The notes beneath the pieces are model-generated. The model saw only the letters and a program-made list of their open reading frames with translations. It searched no databases and had not been told where the DNA came from. Below are positions 40,129-53,120 of a stretch of DNA of 64,000 nucleotides, one piece after another. The first letter of the stretch is position 1, and each line of letters starts with the position of its first letter. Origin of the DNA: Cupriavidus basilensis. GTDB lineage: Bacteria > Pseudomonadota > Gammaproteobacteria > Burkholderiales > Burkholderiaceae. Position numbers and translations under genes: made by a program. The stretch is from assembly GCF_000832305.1 (NCBI RefSeq), contig NZ_CP010536.1:2666001-2730000 (forward strand). Reading direction: 5' to 3'.

Positions 40129-40201
40129 TCAAGCAAGTGGCGCTGGCATCCGGCTCCCACCTGCCCGAAGGACAAGCAGGAACCGGCAGCAACACCGAAG
40201 C

Positions 40202-40654
40202 TTAGACGTGTTCGCCCAGGACGGAAACCGTCACGTCGACCAGCACGTCGGTGTGCAGCGAGACGCTGACCGGGTGGTCGCCAACAACCTTCAGCGGACC
40301 ATTCGGCAGGCGCACTTGCGCCTTCTCGACCTTGAAGCCTTGGCCAGCCAGGGCTTCAGCGATGTCGGCGTTGGTCACCGAACCGAACAGGCGGCCGTCC
40401 ACACCCGACTTCTGGGTGATTTGCACGGTCAGGCCGTTCAGCTTTTCGCCTTCGGCTTGCGAAGCTGCCAGCTTTTCAGCGGCTGCCTTTTCCAGTTCGG
40501 CGCGCTTGACTTCGAACTCGCTGATAGCGGTCTGGGTAGCGCGGCGGGCCTTCTTGTTCGGGATCAGGAAGTTACGGGCGTAGCCGTCCTTCACGCGAAC
40601 GATGTCACCCAGGTTGCCCAGGTTGATGACTTTTTCAAGCAGAATAATTTGCAT
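40202..40654 (-). CDS. rplI: 50S ribosomal protein L9
   Basis: 150 residues: N-terminal domain [17 protein letters not shown] and [18 protein letters not shown], long connecting helix, then the C-terminal rRNA-binding domain. Last gene of rpsF-priB-rpsR-rplI. Confidence 0.98.
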   Translation of the reverse strand: MQIILLEKVINLGNLGDIVRVKDGYARNFLIPNKKARRATQTAISEFEVKRAELEKAAAEKLAASQAEGEKLNGLTVQITQKSGVDGRLFGSVTNADIAEALAGQGFKVEKAQVRLPNGPLKVVGDHPVSVSLHTDVLVDVTVSVLGEHV

Positions 40655-40685
40655 CGTGTTTTCTCCTTAACGGACCTAGGGCCGA

Positions 40686-40964
40686 TCAGTTCTTGTGCAG
40701 GTCGGTGTAGGGCATCAGCGCGAGGAAACGCGCGCGCTTGATGGCCGTGTCGAGCTGACGCTGATAGTGCGCCTTGGTGCCGGTCAGGCGGGCCGGCGTG
40801 ATCTTGCCGTTGTCGCCGATGAAATCCTTCAGGGTGTCCAGATCCTTGTAGTCGATCTGTTCCACGCCAGCCACGGTGAAGCGGCAGAAGCGCTTGCGCT
40901 TGAACAGCGGGTTTTGCTGTTGGAAGCGCTTCTTGTTCTTGTTGTCACGTTTGACGAATGCCAT
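40686..40964 (-). CDS. rpsR: 30S ribosomal protein S18
   Basis: 92 residues, with a basic N-terminus, [20 protein letters not shown] and the conserved [19 protein letters not shown]. It binds S6 in the small subunit. It stands 3 bp after priB. Confidence 0.98.
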
Positions 40965-40967
40965 GAT

Positions 40968-41267
40968 TCAATCCTTTTCGAATGCTTTACATCCAGTGAT
41001 GTGAAAGACGAGAGCCTTGCTGTTGCGGTGCCTGCGGGCCAGGAATCCTTCGCAGTCGAGCATCGCGCCGAGCGGGGTACGCTCAAGCCGCTGGCCGATC
41101 TGACCGATTCCCATGGCGGCGATGGCGAACTCCACCTGCCTGGGCGTTTGCGCCTCGACCGTCTCGCCCGCGTACTGCAAGATGCAGTTGACCACGGGGA
41201 CCCCGGCCGGGGTGTAACGCAAGGCATCGCGTTCCGCGAGCGTTGCGCAGAGCCTTAACTGGTTCAA
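40968..41267 (-). CDS. priB: Primosomal replication protein N (PriB)
   Basis: Single-strand-binding OB-fold protein that helps PriA restart replication. It has 99 residues from TTG 41267, chosen because GGAG stands six bases before it and because NQLRLCATLAERDALRYTPA then aligns with the PriB N-terminus. Conserved: GVPVVNCILQYAGETVEA and AMLDCEGFLARRHRNSKAL. It lies between rpsF and rpsR as in other proteobacteria. Confidence 0.93.
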   Translation of the reverse strand: MNQLRLCATLAERDALRYTPAGVPVVNCILQYAGETVEAQTPRQVEFAIAAMGIGQIGQRLERTPLGAMLDCEGFLARRHRNSKALVFHITGCKAFEKD

Positions 41268-41341
41268 CGCACTCTCCCGCACCGATGCCCGCACTTGCCG
41301 CTGCGGCGATCAACGCCGGCGGCAACCACAACAGTCCGCAC

Positions 41342-41716
41342 TTAGGCGGCCTGGACTTCGCTGGTCTGTTGCGCGGCCTTGCGAGCTTCTTCGCGCTGCA
41401 CTTCCTTCATCATCGGGGACGGTGCGGTTTCAGCCTTCTTGGTCTGAACGATGAGGTGGCGCAGCACTGCATCGTTGAACTTGAACGCGTGTTCGAGTTC
41501 AGCCAGGGTTTCCTTGCCGCATTCGATGTTCAGGCAAACGTAGTGAGCCTTGGCCAGCTTCTGGATCATGTAGGCCATCTGACGGCGACCCCAGTCTTCC
41601 ACGCGGTGGATCTGGCCTTCCTGGGACGTGACCAGCGCCTTGTAACGCTCGATCATGGCCGGGACTTGTTCGCTCTGGTCCGGATGGACGATAAATACGA
41701 TTTCGTAATGACGCAT
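41342..41716 (-). CDS. rpsF: 30S ribosomal protein S6
   Basis: 124 residues: [39 protein letters not shown] and [20 protein letters not shown], then a Lys/Glu/Ala-rich tail. First gene of its operon. Confidence 0.98.
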   Translation of the reverse strand: MRHYEIVFIVHPDQSEQVPAMIERYKALVTSQEGQIHRVEDWGRRQMAYMIQKLAKAHYVCLNIECGKETLAELEHAFKFNDAVLRHLIVQTKKAETAPSPMMKEVQREEARKAAQQTSEVQAA

Positions 41717-41781
41717 TGACGCTCCTTTTGGATAAGCTGCCCGAGCGCCATGTCCGGTGCAGCAAGGTTGAATAGCCTTAA

Positions 41782-41811
41782 AGTATAGCGTGCTTTTGCT
41801 ATCGGGAGCAA
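41782..41811 (-). promoter_or_regulatory. Candidate sigma-70 promoter of rpsF operon
   Basis: On the minus strand TTGCTC (41811-41806), an 18-base spacer and TATACT (41787-41782), about 66 bp before the rpsF ATG. It lies directly after the asparaginase stop. Confidence 0.55.
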
Positions 41812-41817
41812 GACGCC

Positions 41818-42816
41818 TCAGTTTTCGGTGAATAGTGCCTGCAGCGCCGCCGGGTCCTTTGCCAGCCCTGGCTCAGCAGCCAGAGCCAGCGCCAGGAGCA
41901 CGCGCGCCTTATAAGGATTGAGGTCGCCGGCCGAAACAAAAACGCCCGCCGCAGGCCGGGGAGGCGCAGGAATCGCCACATGCCCCGCTCCTGTGCGCGA
42001 ACTGCGCACCACTGCCACGCCCGCGCCAGCAGCATCAGTCAGCGCCTCCACCAGCGACTGGTGGACCGACCCGTTGCCAGCCGCCGCCACGACCAAGCCC
42101 GACACGCCCGCCTGCGCCAAGGCATCCACCACGATCCGGCCCGGCTCCGCATAGCTAGCCACGATCTCGACCTGCGGCCATGCGCCAGGAACCGGCCAGG
42201 CCTTGGCCGGCAAGCGGCTGGGGGTGCGCACAAAGCGCACGAGGTTGTCCTGAACAAAACCAATCGGCCCGGATACCGGAGACACAAACGCATTCACCGC
42301 CGATGTGTGCGCCTTCATCACATCGCGCCCTGCGTGGATCTCCTGATTGATCACCAGCAGCACGCCCTTCGCCGTCGCGCCAGCATCCGCCGCCACGCGC
42401 ACCGCATCCAGCAGGTTCAACGGGCCATCCGCCGACAACGAGGTCGACGGCCGCATCGCAGCCGTCAGCACAACTGGCACCGTACCCACGCAAGCCAGGT
42501 GCAGCAGCATGGCCGTTTCTTCCAGGGTATCGGTGCCGTGCGTAATGACAATGCCCGACACATCGGGCTGCGCGGACCAGAACGCCACGCGCTCCACCAG
42601 CCTTGACCAGAGCGCGAACGACATGTCCTTGCTATCTACCTGTGCGAGCTGCTCGGCTTCGATCCGCGCCACCGCGCCCAGCGCCGGCACCGCGTCAAGC
42701 AGCGCCGTCACCGGCACCGTCGCCGCCTGGTATTTCGCACTGCTAGCTGGATTGGAAGAAGAACCGGCAATGGTGCCGCCAGTAGCGAGCACGACGACAC
42801 GAGGCAGGAGAGACAT
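41818..42816 (-). CDS. L-asparaginase
   Basis: Hydrolyses asparagine to aspartate and ammonia. It has 332 residues with both catalytic threonine sites ([15 protein letters not shown] and [15 protein letters not shown]), plus [17 protein letters not shown] and the C-terminal [17 protein letters not shown]. No clear signal peptide is seen, so it may be cytoplasmic despite resembling the type II sequence class. It is divergent from lexA, with the two SOS boxes about 170 bp upstream of its start. Confidence 0.94.
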   Translation of the reverse strand: MSLLPRVVVLATGGTIAGSSSNPASSAKYQAATVPVTALLDAVPALGAVARIEAEQLAQVDSKDMSFALWSRLVERVAFWSAQPDVSGIVITHGTDTLEETAMLLHLACVGTVPVVLTAAMRPSTSLSADGPLNLLDAVRVAADAGATAKGVLLVINQEIHAGRDVMKAHTSAVNAFVSPVSGPIGFVQDNLVRFVRTPSRLPAKAWPVPGAWPQVEIVASYAEPGRIVVDALAQAGVSGLVVAAAGNGSVHQSLVEALTDAAGAGVAVVRSSRTGAGHVAIPAPPRPAAGVFVSAGDLNPYKARVLLALALAAEPGLAKDPAALQALFTEN

Positions 42817-42986
42817 GGCGGGAAAGTGGCCGGGAGCCAGAAAAGTTGAACAGCAAGCAGCGCAAGACGCTTCGGGTGCCGCGGATTGTAACCCTCCGCA
42901 CGCCCGTCACGGCACGCGCCAAGACCCGTGGGACGCACCTGTCAATGCGCAAACTCCCAAAAATTCCGCTTGCACTTCACTCGATA

Positions 42987-43002
42987 CTGTATAAAATCAC
43001 AG
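42987..43002. promoter_or_regulatory. SOS box 1 of lexA
   Basis: CTGTATAAAATCACAG fits the LexA consensus CTGT-N8-ACAG. It overlaps a likely lexA -10 (TAAAAT, with TTGCAC 16 bases upstream). Confidence 0.9.
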
Positions 43003-43006
43003 CATA

Positions 43007-43022
43007 CTGTTTAAACATACAG
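43007..43022. promoter_or_regulatory. SOS box 2 of lexA
   Basis: CTGTTTAAACATACAG, a second CTGT-N8-ACAG site exactly 20 bp after the first and 21 bp before the lexA ATG. The spacing puts both sites on nearly the same DNA face. Confidence 0.9.
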
Positions 43023-43043
43023 TGCTCACAAACACCGGCGACC

Positions 43044-43700
43044 ATGGCGACCCTGACACCGCGACAGCAGCAGATTTTCGACTTGATCCGCAGCAGCCTC
43101 CAGCACACGGGCTTCCCGCCCACGCGCGCCGAGATCGCCGCCAAGTTCGGCTTCTCCTCACCCAATGCAGCCGAGGAACACCTACGTGCCCTGGCCCGCA
43201 AAGGCGTGATCGAGCTCACCCCCGGCGCCTCCCGCGGCATCCGCCTCAAGGTCTCCCGCAGCGACTCGGAGCTGCCCGACCAGTTCTCCCTGCCTATGGC
43301 CGGCGTCATGCAGCTAACCCTGCCACTGGTCGGGCGCGTCGCAGCCGGCAGCCCGATACTCGCCGCCGAACACATCGACCGTCAATACCAGGTCGACGCC
43401 TCGGTGTTCGACGTGCAGCCCGATTACCTCCTCCGGGTGCGTGGTCTCAGCATGCGCGACGCCGGCATCCTCGATGGCGACCTGCTCGCCGTCAAGCGCG
43501 CCAGCGAAGCCGCCAACGGCAAGATCGTTGTAGCGCGCCTGGGCGACGACGTCACCGTCAAACGCCTCAACCGCCGCGGCGACATCATCGAGCTGATAGC
43601 CGAGAACCCCGACTTCCCCAGCATCATCGTGCAAGCCGGCCGCGAAGAGTTCTCACTAGAAGGCATCGCTGTCGGCCTCATCCGACCCAGCGCGTTCTGA
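43044..43700 (+). CDS. lexA: SOS repressor LexA
   Basis: 218 residues from ATG 43044. N-terminal winged HTH ([40 protein letters not shown]), linker, then the S24 self-cleaving domain. The Ala-Gly cleavage site is in [10 protein letters not shown], the catalytic Ser in GLSMRDAGI and the Lys in [10 protein letters not shown]. Two SOS boxes in its promoter show autoregulation. Confidence 0.98.
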   Translation: MATLTPRQQQIFDLIRSSLQHTGFPPTRAEIAAKFGFSSPNAAEEHLRALARKGVIELTPGASRGIRLKVSRSDSELPDQFSLPMAGVMQLTLPLVGRVAAGSPILAAEHIDRQYQVDASVFDVQPDYLLRVRGLSMRDAGILDGDLLAVKRASEAANGKIVVARLGDDVTVKRLNRRGDIIELIAENPDFPSIIVQAGREEFSLEGIAVGLIRPSAF

Positions 43701-43808
43701 CGAGTGCGGCTGAGGCGGGCGAACCCCGAACAAGCCGACACCCGATTGTGCCAACGCACCCGCATAGCGGGTACCGCTAACTGTTGTTGCAAGTCACCAG
43801 GTGTAGCC

Positions 43809-43979
43809 ATGCTGCCAGCCAACCGCCTCTCCGCCCGCCGCCCCGTCAAGCCCGTGCCCTTCCGCCAATCCAAAGGCGTGCGCATCTACCAGGGCGCACA
43901 ACGACGCACCATGGTTGGCAGCATGGCCGCTATCTGCCGAATGCTCGAGTTGGAGGAATCGTCCAAGCTGGCTGGTTAA
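43809..43979 (+). CDS. Small hypothetical protein
   Basis: Unrecognised 56-residue basic protein from ATG 43809 with an AGGTG motif upstream; the frame is open earlier, from 43704. The C-terminal half (SKGVRIYQGAQRRTMVGSMA, then AICRMLELEESSKLAG) is less basic than the start. It lies between lexA and tRNA-His. Confidence 0.45.
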   Translation: MLPANRLSARRPVKPVPFRQSKGVRIYQGAQRRTMVGSMAAICRMLELEESSKLAG

Positions 43980-44081
43980 TGGAAGGCACCAAAAAAATTT
44001 GTGCCGAGTACTAGCCATCCGTCTCTTGGCATTGTATGATCTTCTTCTTCGTCGTTCGGCACCAAGCAAAACGACATCGAC

Positions 44082-44158
44082 GGTGGCTGTAGCTCAGTTG
44101 GTAGAGTCCAGGATTGTGATTCCTGTCGTCGTGGGTTCGAGTCCCATCAGCCACCCCA
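44082..44158 (+). tRNA. tRNA-His (GTG)
   Basis: Full cloverleaf with anticodon GTG in TCCAGGATTGTGATTCCTG. The extra G-1 (44082) pairs with C73, the identity mark of tRNA-His, and the CCA is encoded (44156-44158). A terminator follows 15 bp later. Confidence 0.96.
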
Positions 44159-44172
44159 AGAATTTGCTTTAC

Positions 44173-44202
44173 AAAACAGCGACTTAGGCAAGTCGCTGTT
44201 TT
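44173..44202 (+). terminator. Rho-independent terminator of tRNA-His
   Basis: AAAACAGCGACTT, four bases, AAGTCGCTGTTTT, then TGTTTG. The 13-bp stem is perfect. Confidence 0.93.
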
Positions 44203-44477
44203 TGTTTGTGCCTCGCAAAACGATGTTCTATTCCCATCATATTTCCACGGTGGGAATACTCGGCACCCTCATCCCTACCCCCCTAACAGCCAGCGCCATC
44301 ACCGCGCAAGGCATCGAGACGCGCCACATCGAGAAGATGGTGTGGACCGCCAATTCCCTGTCATTCGAGCATGATAGCCAGCATCACCGGATCAAGTTTG
44401 CCGGGCCGGCGGTAAAAACGTCGTTGCGCGCGCACGCGTCTAGTAAGCATGCCGCCAGATACGCCCGGGCCGTGGAT

Positions 44478-45160
44478 TCATGCTCTACGCCATGCCGCGT
44501 TCAGCCAGCGCCAGCCCAGGACAGGACAGGACAGGTAAGGTCGCAGGTCTTGCGGCCGGACCAGTCCGCGGAAGCCGCCTAGCTTGATAGTGATGTAGTC
44601 GATCTGGTCGAACGCCGGCAGCGAGACTTTCATCTTCCCCATGCGACCGAAGTACTCAGCCTCATAGCCGGGGCACGCGGGGCAGTTGACCGCGCCAACA
44701 TAGCCGAGCACGATGCGCGAACCTGGACCGGCAACCAGGCGACTCTGTACAGGATAGCGACCCACACAACCCTTCCTCGGGCCACCCGCCTGCGCCGCGT
44801 CTGCGCGCAGCGCATTGATCTCATCAGCCGATAGTCGTGTGAGCCGCACCTCGGCCTTGCGGCCCTTGGTGTTGACGAAAGTGCAGAGGATGGTCTGCTC
44901 GCCCACACGCAACTCCGCCTCGATCAACGAATTGGCGTTGGTGTAGAAGGCGATGCGCAGCGTGTCGCCGCTCACGCTGCCCTTGAAGTCCCGCGCCAGC
45001 AACGAGTTAGCGGGTGCAGATGCCGGCAGCTTAGCCGATCTGGAACCAACCGCCTTCCCGGGCCATCGCGCTGAACTCGACGGTGGACGCCATCACGATG
45101 AATCGTCGCATGGGCGAAAGTGAACAACCAACTAATCGGCAAGAGGGAAGCCAAAGACAT
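44478..45160 (-). pseudogene. Decayed exported-protein gene next to the rrn operon
   Basis: Three frames each hold a sensible piece. ATG 45160 gives a signal-like MSLASLLPISWLFTFAHA. A second frame reads STVEFSAMAREGGWFQIG to a stop at 45033. A third frame reads from KLPASAPANSLLARDFKGSV to 44478, with FYTNANSLIEAELRVGEQTI and a CPAC site in AVNCPACPGYEA. Two single-base shifts would explain it. Near the 3' end CCTGT is repeated three times (about 44518-44533), a slippage-prone tract. Alternatively only the 174-codon frame from 45002 is translated. Family not recognised. Confidence 0.45.
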
Positions 45161-45185
45161 CCAGCATTTCGATCGCACAAAAGCA

Positions 45186-45217
45186 AAACCCCCCAGTACT
45201 TTCGTACTGGGGGGTTT
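45186..45217 (-). terminator. rrn operon terminator
   Basis: AAACCCCCCAGTAC, four bases, GTACTGGGGGGTTT: a perfect 14-bp stem just after the 5S gene, followed on the minus strand by TTTTGCTTTTG. Confidence 0.93.
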
Positions 45218-45227
45218 CAAGGGAGAG

Positions 45228-45340
45228 CCTGGCGATTACCTACTTTCACACGGGTATCCGCACTATCATCGGCGTGGAGTCGTTTCACGGTCCTGTTCGG
45301 GATGGGAAGGGGTGGTTCCAACTCGCTATGGTCACCAGGC
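45228..45340 (-). rRNA. rrf: 5S rRNA
   Basis: The 5' GCCTGGTGACCATAGCGAG and 3' GGTAATCGCCAGGC ends pair, and the loop with CCGAACAGGACCGTGAAAC is typical. About 113 nt. Ends are estimated to within a few bases. Confidence 0.95.
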
Positions 45341-45470
45341 ATAAACGGTGGCCGCGCTGAGGGTTGCTCAACGCAGCGAATAGGGATGTAGTAAGTAGGT
45401 TGTGCGTATCGGCCAAGCTGCTGCGCAGCGGCACGCGACACTCACACCAGGTAGAAACACACTGGTTATA

Positions 45471-48348
<2,878 letters not shown>

Positions 48349-48652
48349 CTATAACGAGTGTGTCTCAAACTTGCGTTCAAGCCGTGCTCGCTACAGGATG
48401 AGTTCTCGCATTTGTGCCGTATTCCAAGTCATCTTTCGATCACTTAAATACATTTCGGTTGATACAATCACAACCCGGTATCGTGTTTTTTACTGCAGCG
48501 TCTCATCAACGCTCACGACACCTTTACTACATCCCATATTGTTAAAGAACAGCCGTGCGAAACTTCGTCTCGCAACGTCTTGGCCAAGGCCAAAGGCAAA
48601 CGCTCAATCCTAAGCGCTTGCCTTTGACGACCAATCCAAGGTACCAGGTAAT
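48349..48652 (-). other. tRNA-Ala to 23S spacer
   Basis: A 304-bp internal transcribed spacer with no gene. It holds a boxA-like site (48539-48550) and AT-richer sequence that should pair with the 23S 3' flank in the RNase III stem. Confidence 0.8.
48539..48550 (-). promoter_or_regulatory. boxA antitermination site in the spacer
   Basis: GTTCTTTAACAA on the minus strand matches the rrn boxA core that binds NusB-S10, ahead of 23S. The same 12 bases occur in the leader. Confidence 0.75.
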
Positions 48653-48728
48653 TGGTGGAGGATGACGGGATCGAACCGACGACCCCCTGCTTGCAAAGCA
48701 GGTGCTCTCCCAGCTGAGCTAATCCCCC
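48653..48728 (-). tRNA. tRNA-Ala (TGC)
   Basis: 76 nt with CCA. Anticodon TGC lies in CTGCTTTGCAAGCAG, and the 5' end is GGGGGATTAGCTCAGCTGGG. Located in the 16S-23S spacer. Confidence 0.97.
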
Positions 48729-48776
48729 AAATACTACTGACGCCGGAAGCTCAACATCGAACCACCGTCTATAACT

Positions 48777-48853
48777 TGGTGGGTCTGGTAGGACTTGAAC
48801 CTACGACCCCCGCCTTATCAAGACGGTGCTCTAACCACCTGAGCTACAGACCC
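48777..48853 (-). tRNA. tRNA-Ile (GAT)
   Basis: 77 nt with CCA. Anticodon GAT lies in CCGTCTTGATAAGGCGG, and the 5' end is GGGTCTGTAGCTCAGGTGG. First tRNA after 16S. Confidence 0.97.
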
Positions 48854-48914
48854 TTGGCTGTAACAGCAAACAAACCGATAAGTGTGAACGCTCGACTTAA
48901 GATGCACGCTCTTG

Positions 48915-50446
<1,532 letters not shown>

Positions 50447-50630
50447 AATACCTGTGTGGTTCCGAAGAACCTCGCTCTTTCGAGCGGTCGCTCACTCTCA
50501 GAAAACTGACTGGTTACATCCGAAGACATAACCAACATGTTTTACTGTGCGAGCACTTTATAACTTGTAAGCTAAAAGACCGAAGTCTTCCGCATCCGCT
50601 ATCAAGCGCCCACACTTATCGGTTGTTTGT

Positions 50631-50642
50631 TTGTTAAAGAAC
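50631..50642 (-). promoter_or_regulatory. boxA in the rrn leader
   Basis: GTTCTTTAACAA on the minus strand, identical to the spacer copy, about 190 nt before 16S. Expected to load the rRNA antitermination complex. Confidence 0.75.
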
Positions 50643-50839
50643 TTGCCGCGGTTCGCTTTGCTTACCGCGTCGCTGCGTTTGCTGCAGCAGAGAAACGAGA
50701 TTATGAAGCGTGATCATCGTTTCGTCAACAGGTTTTTTACTTCGGTTCGCTGCGCTGTTTGCGCCGCCAACCATCCCGCCAACCCCGCAACCCTTGTCCC
50801 GTCTGCTTTGCAGCGGCGTTTCGTGTTGCGAGGGGGCGA

Positions 50840-50868
50840 ATCATAGGGGACCCCCTCGGCCTTGGCAA
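50840..50868 (-). promoter_or_regulatory. rrn promoter
   Basis: On the minus strand TTGCCA, a spacer of exactly 17 bases, then TATGAT. It stands about 395 bp before 16S and is followed by a GC-rich stretch as in stringent rRNA promoters. Confidence 0.8.
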
Positions 50869-50927
50869 GCGTTTTCTTGAGCGAATCTTTCGAGAGGACT
50901 AAAGTTGAGCATAATCAACATTTCGGA

Positions 50928-51401
50928 TCAATTTTGCTCGTATGCCTGCGCTAGCAAAGCGATGTCTAGCTTACGCATCTTGAGCATTGCCTCCATGACC
51001 CGAGCCGACTTGCCCGCATCCTTGTCCTGCAGCAGCCGGCCGAGGATCGATGGAACGATCTGCCAGGACACGCCAAACTTATCCCTGAGCCAACCGCACT
51101 GCCCTTCCTCCCCGCCAGCGGACAATTGCCCCCACAGGGCGTCCACTTCCGATTGCGACTCACAGCTCACAAACAATGAGATAGCCGGGGTAAATGTGAA
51201 ATGCGGTCCGCCGTTGAGCGCCGTGAACTCGAGGCCCTCCAGCTCGAACGAGGCCGAGAGGACTGAGCCATTCACTCCCGGGCCGGCTTCCCCGTAGCGC
51301 ATGACCCTTCCGGGCCGCGAGTTCTTGAAGACGGACGTGTAGAAATGCATGGCCTCTTCAGCCTGGCCGTCGAACCACAGGAAGGGGGTGATCTTCTGCA
51401 T
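50928..51401 (-). CDS. VOC/PhnB-like protein
   Basis: A 157-residue glyoxalase-fold protein of the PhnB / '3-demethylubiquinone methyltransferase-like' group, whose members have no proved methyltransferase activity. Typical start ITPFLWFDGQAEEAMHFYTS, then SFELEGLEFTALNGGP and the C-terminal QIVPSILGRLLQDKDAGKSA. It ends about 60 bp from the rrn promoter and is transcribed in the same direction. Substrate unknown. Confidence 0.9.
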   Translation of the reverse strand: MQKITPFLWFDGQAEEAMHFYTSVFKNSRPGRVMRYGEAGPGVNGSVLSASFELEGLEFTALNGGPHFTFTPAISLFVSCESQSEVDALWGQLSAGGEEGQCGWLRDKFGVSWQIVPSILGRLLQDKDAGKSARVMEAMLKMRKLDIALLAQAYEQN

Positions 51402-51604
51402 GAAGTGTCCTCTGATCGGTCATATCCGTTAGTTGCGCCAATGCGCGGCCGGCCAGCACGCGTCAATGACGACGACAAGCGACAGGTCAGGATATCAACA
51501 TGGACATGAATTCCGGCGCACGCAAAACGCCTGCGGACCGATAACGCACGCGCCGGCAGTGACACAGCCTCGTCGCGCGACCCACACGAGTTCGCTCAAG
51601 TCGC

Positions 51605-51754
51605 CTATTCATGGTTGCGGAGGGCCTTGTGCCGCGCGCAGCAGAGGCACCCGAACGCCAGCAAGGCACCCAGCACAAGCACGCCAATGGCTAAGCCCCT
51701 GGCAGCACACCCCCCCTCTGCGGAGCACTCCCCATCCAGATCACACTTTCCCAT
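51605..51754 (-). CDS. 49-residue Cys-rich single-helix membrane protein
   Basis: Reads MGKCDLDGECSAEGGC, then a hydrophobic helix LAIGVLVLGALLAFGC ending in CLCCARHKALRNHE. GAGGAG lies six bases before ATG 51754, a very good ribosome site; a further in-frame ATG at 51760 abuts the GAGGAG. Three Cys precede the helix and four lie at its end, which suggests metal or redox binding, or acylation. I do not know the family. Confidence 0.65.
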   Translation of the reverse strand: MGKCDLDGECSAEGGCAARGLAIGVLVLGALLAFGCLCCARHKALRNHE

Positions 51755-52267
51755 AACCATCTCCTCAAACCTGCGCCAGGAAAATCTGACGGTTCCATGC
51801 TAGATCAAGTCGAAGGGAGAACAAAGCACACACCACCCGTCACCTGCCGCGAGGTGCAGCTTGCCAGCGCATGGAGTCTTGGCGGTCTCCACCTCCTCAA
51901 AGGGCGACAGCCGGCTTGCCACTGCCGGCCCCGGCATCCAGCTCAGGACGTCTTCCGCAATAACGCCCTCGCCACAAGAGGGACGCCAGTGCACCATCCC
52001 GCCGCTGATGCGCCCTAGCGTTGAATCTAGGCCAAGAAACTGCAGAGGGTAACGACAAGCTTGTACCGACCCGCCCTGCAAAACCGCAAACAATGGCACA
52101 CGCCATCAAGTACGCTGTCCGCCACCCCGATTCGACTTAATTCTGACTTAGAAAAGTCTCAGTTGGTTTAGGTGCAGTTTGCGCTATTTTCACAAGCATT
52201 CTTGGCATGCGCCAGGCGCCCTACCCGGCCCACGGAGGGGCTCACAATCCAAGTGGAAAAAACAGCG
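51755..52267. other. Gap without a supported gene
   Basis: About 510 bp. A 99-codon minus-strand frame (51800-52099) starts with GTG, has no ribosome site and resembles no family I know. The final 100 bp have a lower G+C content (AATTCTGACTTAGAAAAGTC) and probably hold the promoter of the small membrane protein that follows. Confidence 0.5.
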
Positions 52268-52567
52268 ATGCTGTCCTTCAGCGCCAAACTCACCCTCAAG
52301 CTAGCCGCCACGCTTTGCCTGGTCGTCCTCCTGCTCGGAAGTGCGTACGGGCTCTTCGGCCCGCATGGCGGAAGCGAAGTGTCGCAGGCTGCGAACGCCG
52401 GCCACCCCAATACCGTGCTTTCCTTGCTGATGCATATCCTTGGTCCGATTGCTGCGATCCCCGCCCTAATCGGTATGTGGTCGCAGCGATTCCCCGCACT
52501 GGGCGGACTGGTCCTCGCCTGCCCAGCCATTGCGACGTTGCTGCTGCACCGTTTTGTCATCGGATAA
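52268..52567 (+). CDS. Small membrane protein
   Basis: Unrecognised 99-residue protein from ATG 52268; GTG 52253, with GGAGGGG upstream, is an alternative. It has three hydrophobic stretches: LKLAATLCLVVLLLGSAYGL, HILGPIAAIPALIGMW and LGGLVLACPAIATLLLHRF, separated by a short polar loop (GPHGGSEVSQAANAG). Likely an inner-membrane protein. Confidence 0.6.
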   Translation: MLSFSAKLTLKLAATLCLVVLLLGSAYGLFGPHGGSEVSQAANAGHPNTVLSLLMHILGPIAAIPALIGMWSQRFPALGGLVLACPAIATLLLHRFVIG

Positions 52568-52741
52568 GCCAGACGTCAGATGGTCCCAAGGTAGCCCCCC
52601 CTACCCCCGCCTCTTTCCGCCTAATTTCCCCGCAGGAGTTCGCCGCCGCTCGTTGCGCGGGTTGCCCCCAAACGGGAACCAAACCCGGTACCAGATACCC
52701 AATAGGGAATGCCGTTTCCTCGGCAACACAGGGAAAGAACC

Positions 52742-52891
52742 ATGAAGCAAACGTTGTGGGGACGGCTGGCGGGCTGCGCGCTACTGGCACTCCTTATGGG
52801 ATGTGCCAGCCAAGGCGCCGATGGCCGGGCGTCAAGCATCACGGCATATGGCGCCGTTGACATGGGCATCTCACGCACCAGCGAAAAGTAG
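52742..52891 (+). CDS. Small lipoprotein
   Basis: 49 residues from ATG 52742 with AGGGAAAG upstream. The signal peptide ends in the lipobox LLMGC, so the mature chain is only about 30 residues (CASQGADGRASSITAYGAVD). Function unknown. Located 174 bp after the small membrane protein. Confidence 0.65.
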   Translation: MKQTLWGRLAGCALLALLMGCASQGADGRASSITAYGAVDMGISRTSEK

Positions 52892-52958
52892 CGCGCGGTA
52901 CCTGCCAAGGCGGCCACTTGATGGCGAGCGGTAACAGACAAAAACAGGCAAAAAAAGC

Positions 52959-52986
52959 AAAAAAAGAACCCGCAACGCGGGTTCTT
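52959..52986 (-). terminator. Minus-strand terminator
   Basis: AAGAACCCGC, three bases, GCGGGTTCTT: a perfect 10-bp stem. On the minus strand it is followed by seven T and, two bases later, another seven. Confidence 0.85.
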
Positions 52987-53094
52987 AAATTTGCGATCTC
53001 AATTGCCCTGAAGGCCTTGGTAATCTAGCTGTCATTTCCCATTCGTACTATCCGGGTAAACCGAAGTCGACCATGCGGTCGCAGTACCCACGAC

Positions 53095-53120
53095 AAAAAA
53101 AAGCCCGCACTAGGCGGGCT
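53095..53120 (-). terminator. Minus-strand terminator
   Basis: AGCCCGC, five bases, GCGGGCT, followed on the minus strand by eight T. It is about 110 bp before the next minus-strand terminator and about 335 bp after dusA. Confidence 0.85.

Larger units (their letters stand above)
50447..50927 (-). other. rrn leader and promoter region
   Basis: About 480 bp without a protein gene. It holds the rrn leader with boxA (50631-50642) and a strong promoter at 50840-50868. The last 60 bp run into the 3' end of the VOC gene. Confidence 0.8.

Noticed and set aside
44202-44582. 126-codon plus-strand frame after tRNA-His
   Set aside because: Overlaps the tRNA terminator and the opposite-strand decayed gene; no ribosome site and random-looking composition.
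51800-52099. 99-codon minus-strand frame in the gap after the Cys-rich protein
   Set aside because: GTG start, no ribosome site, no recognisable structure; kept only as part of the gap note.
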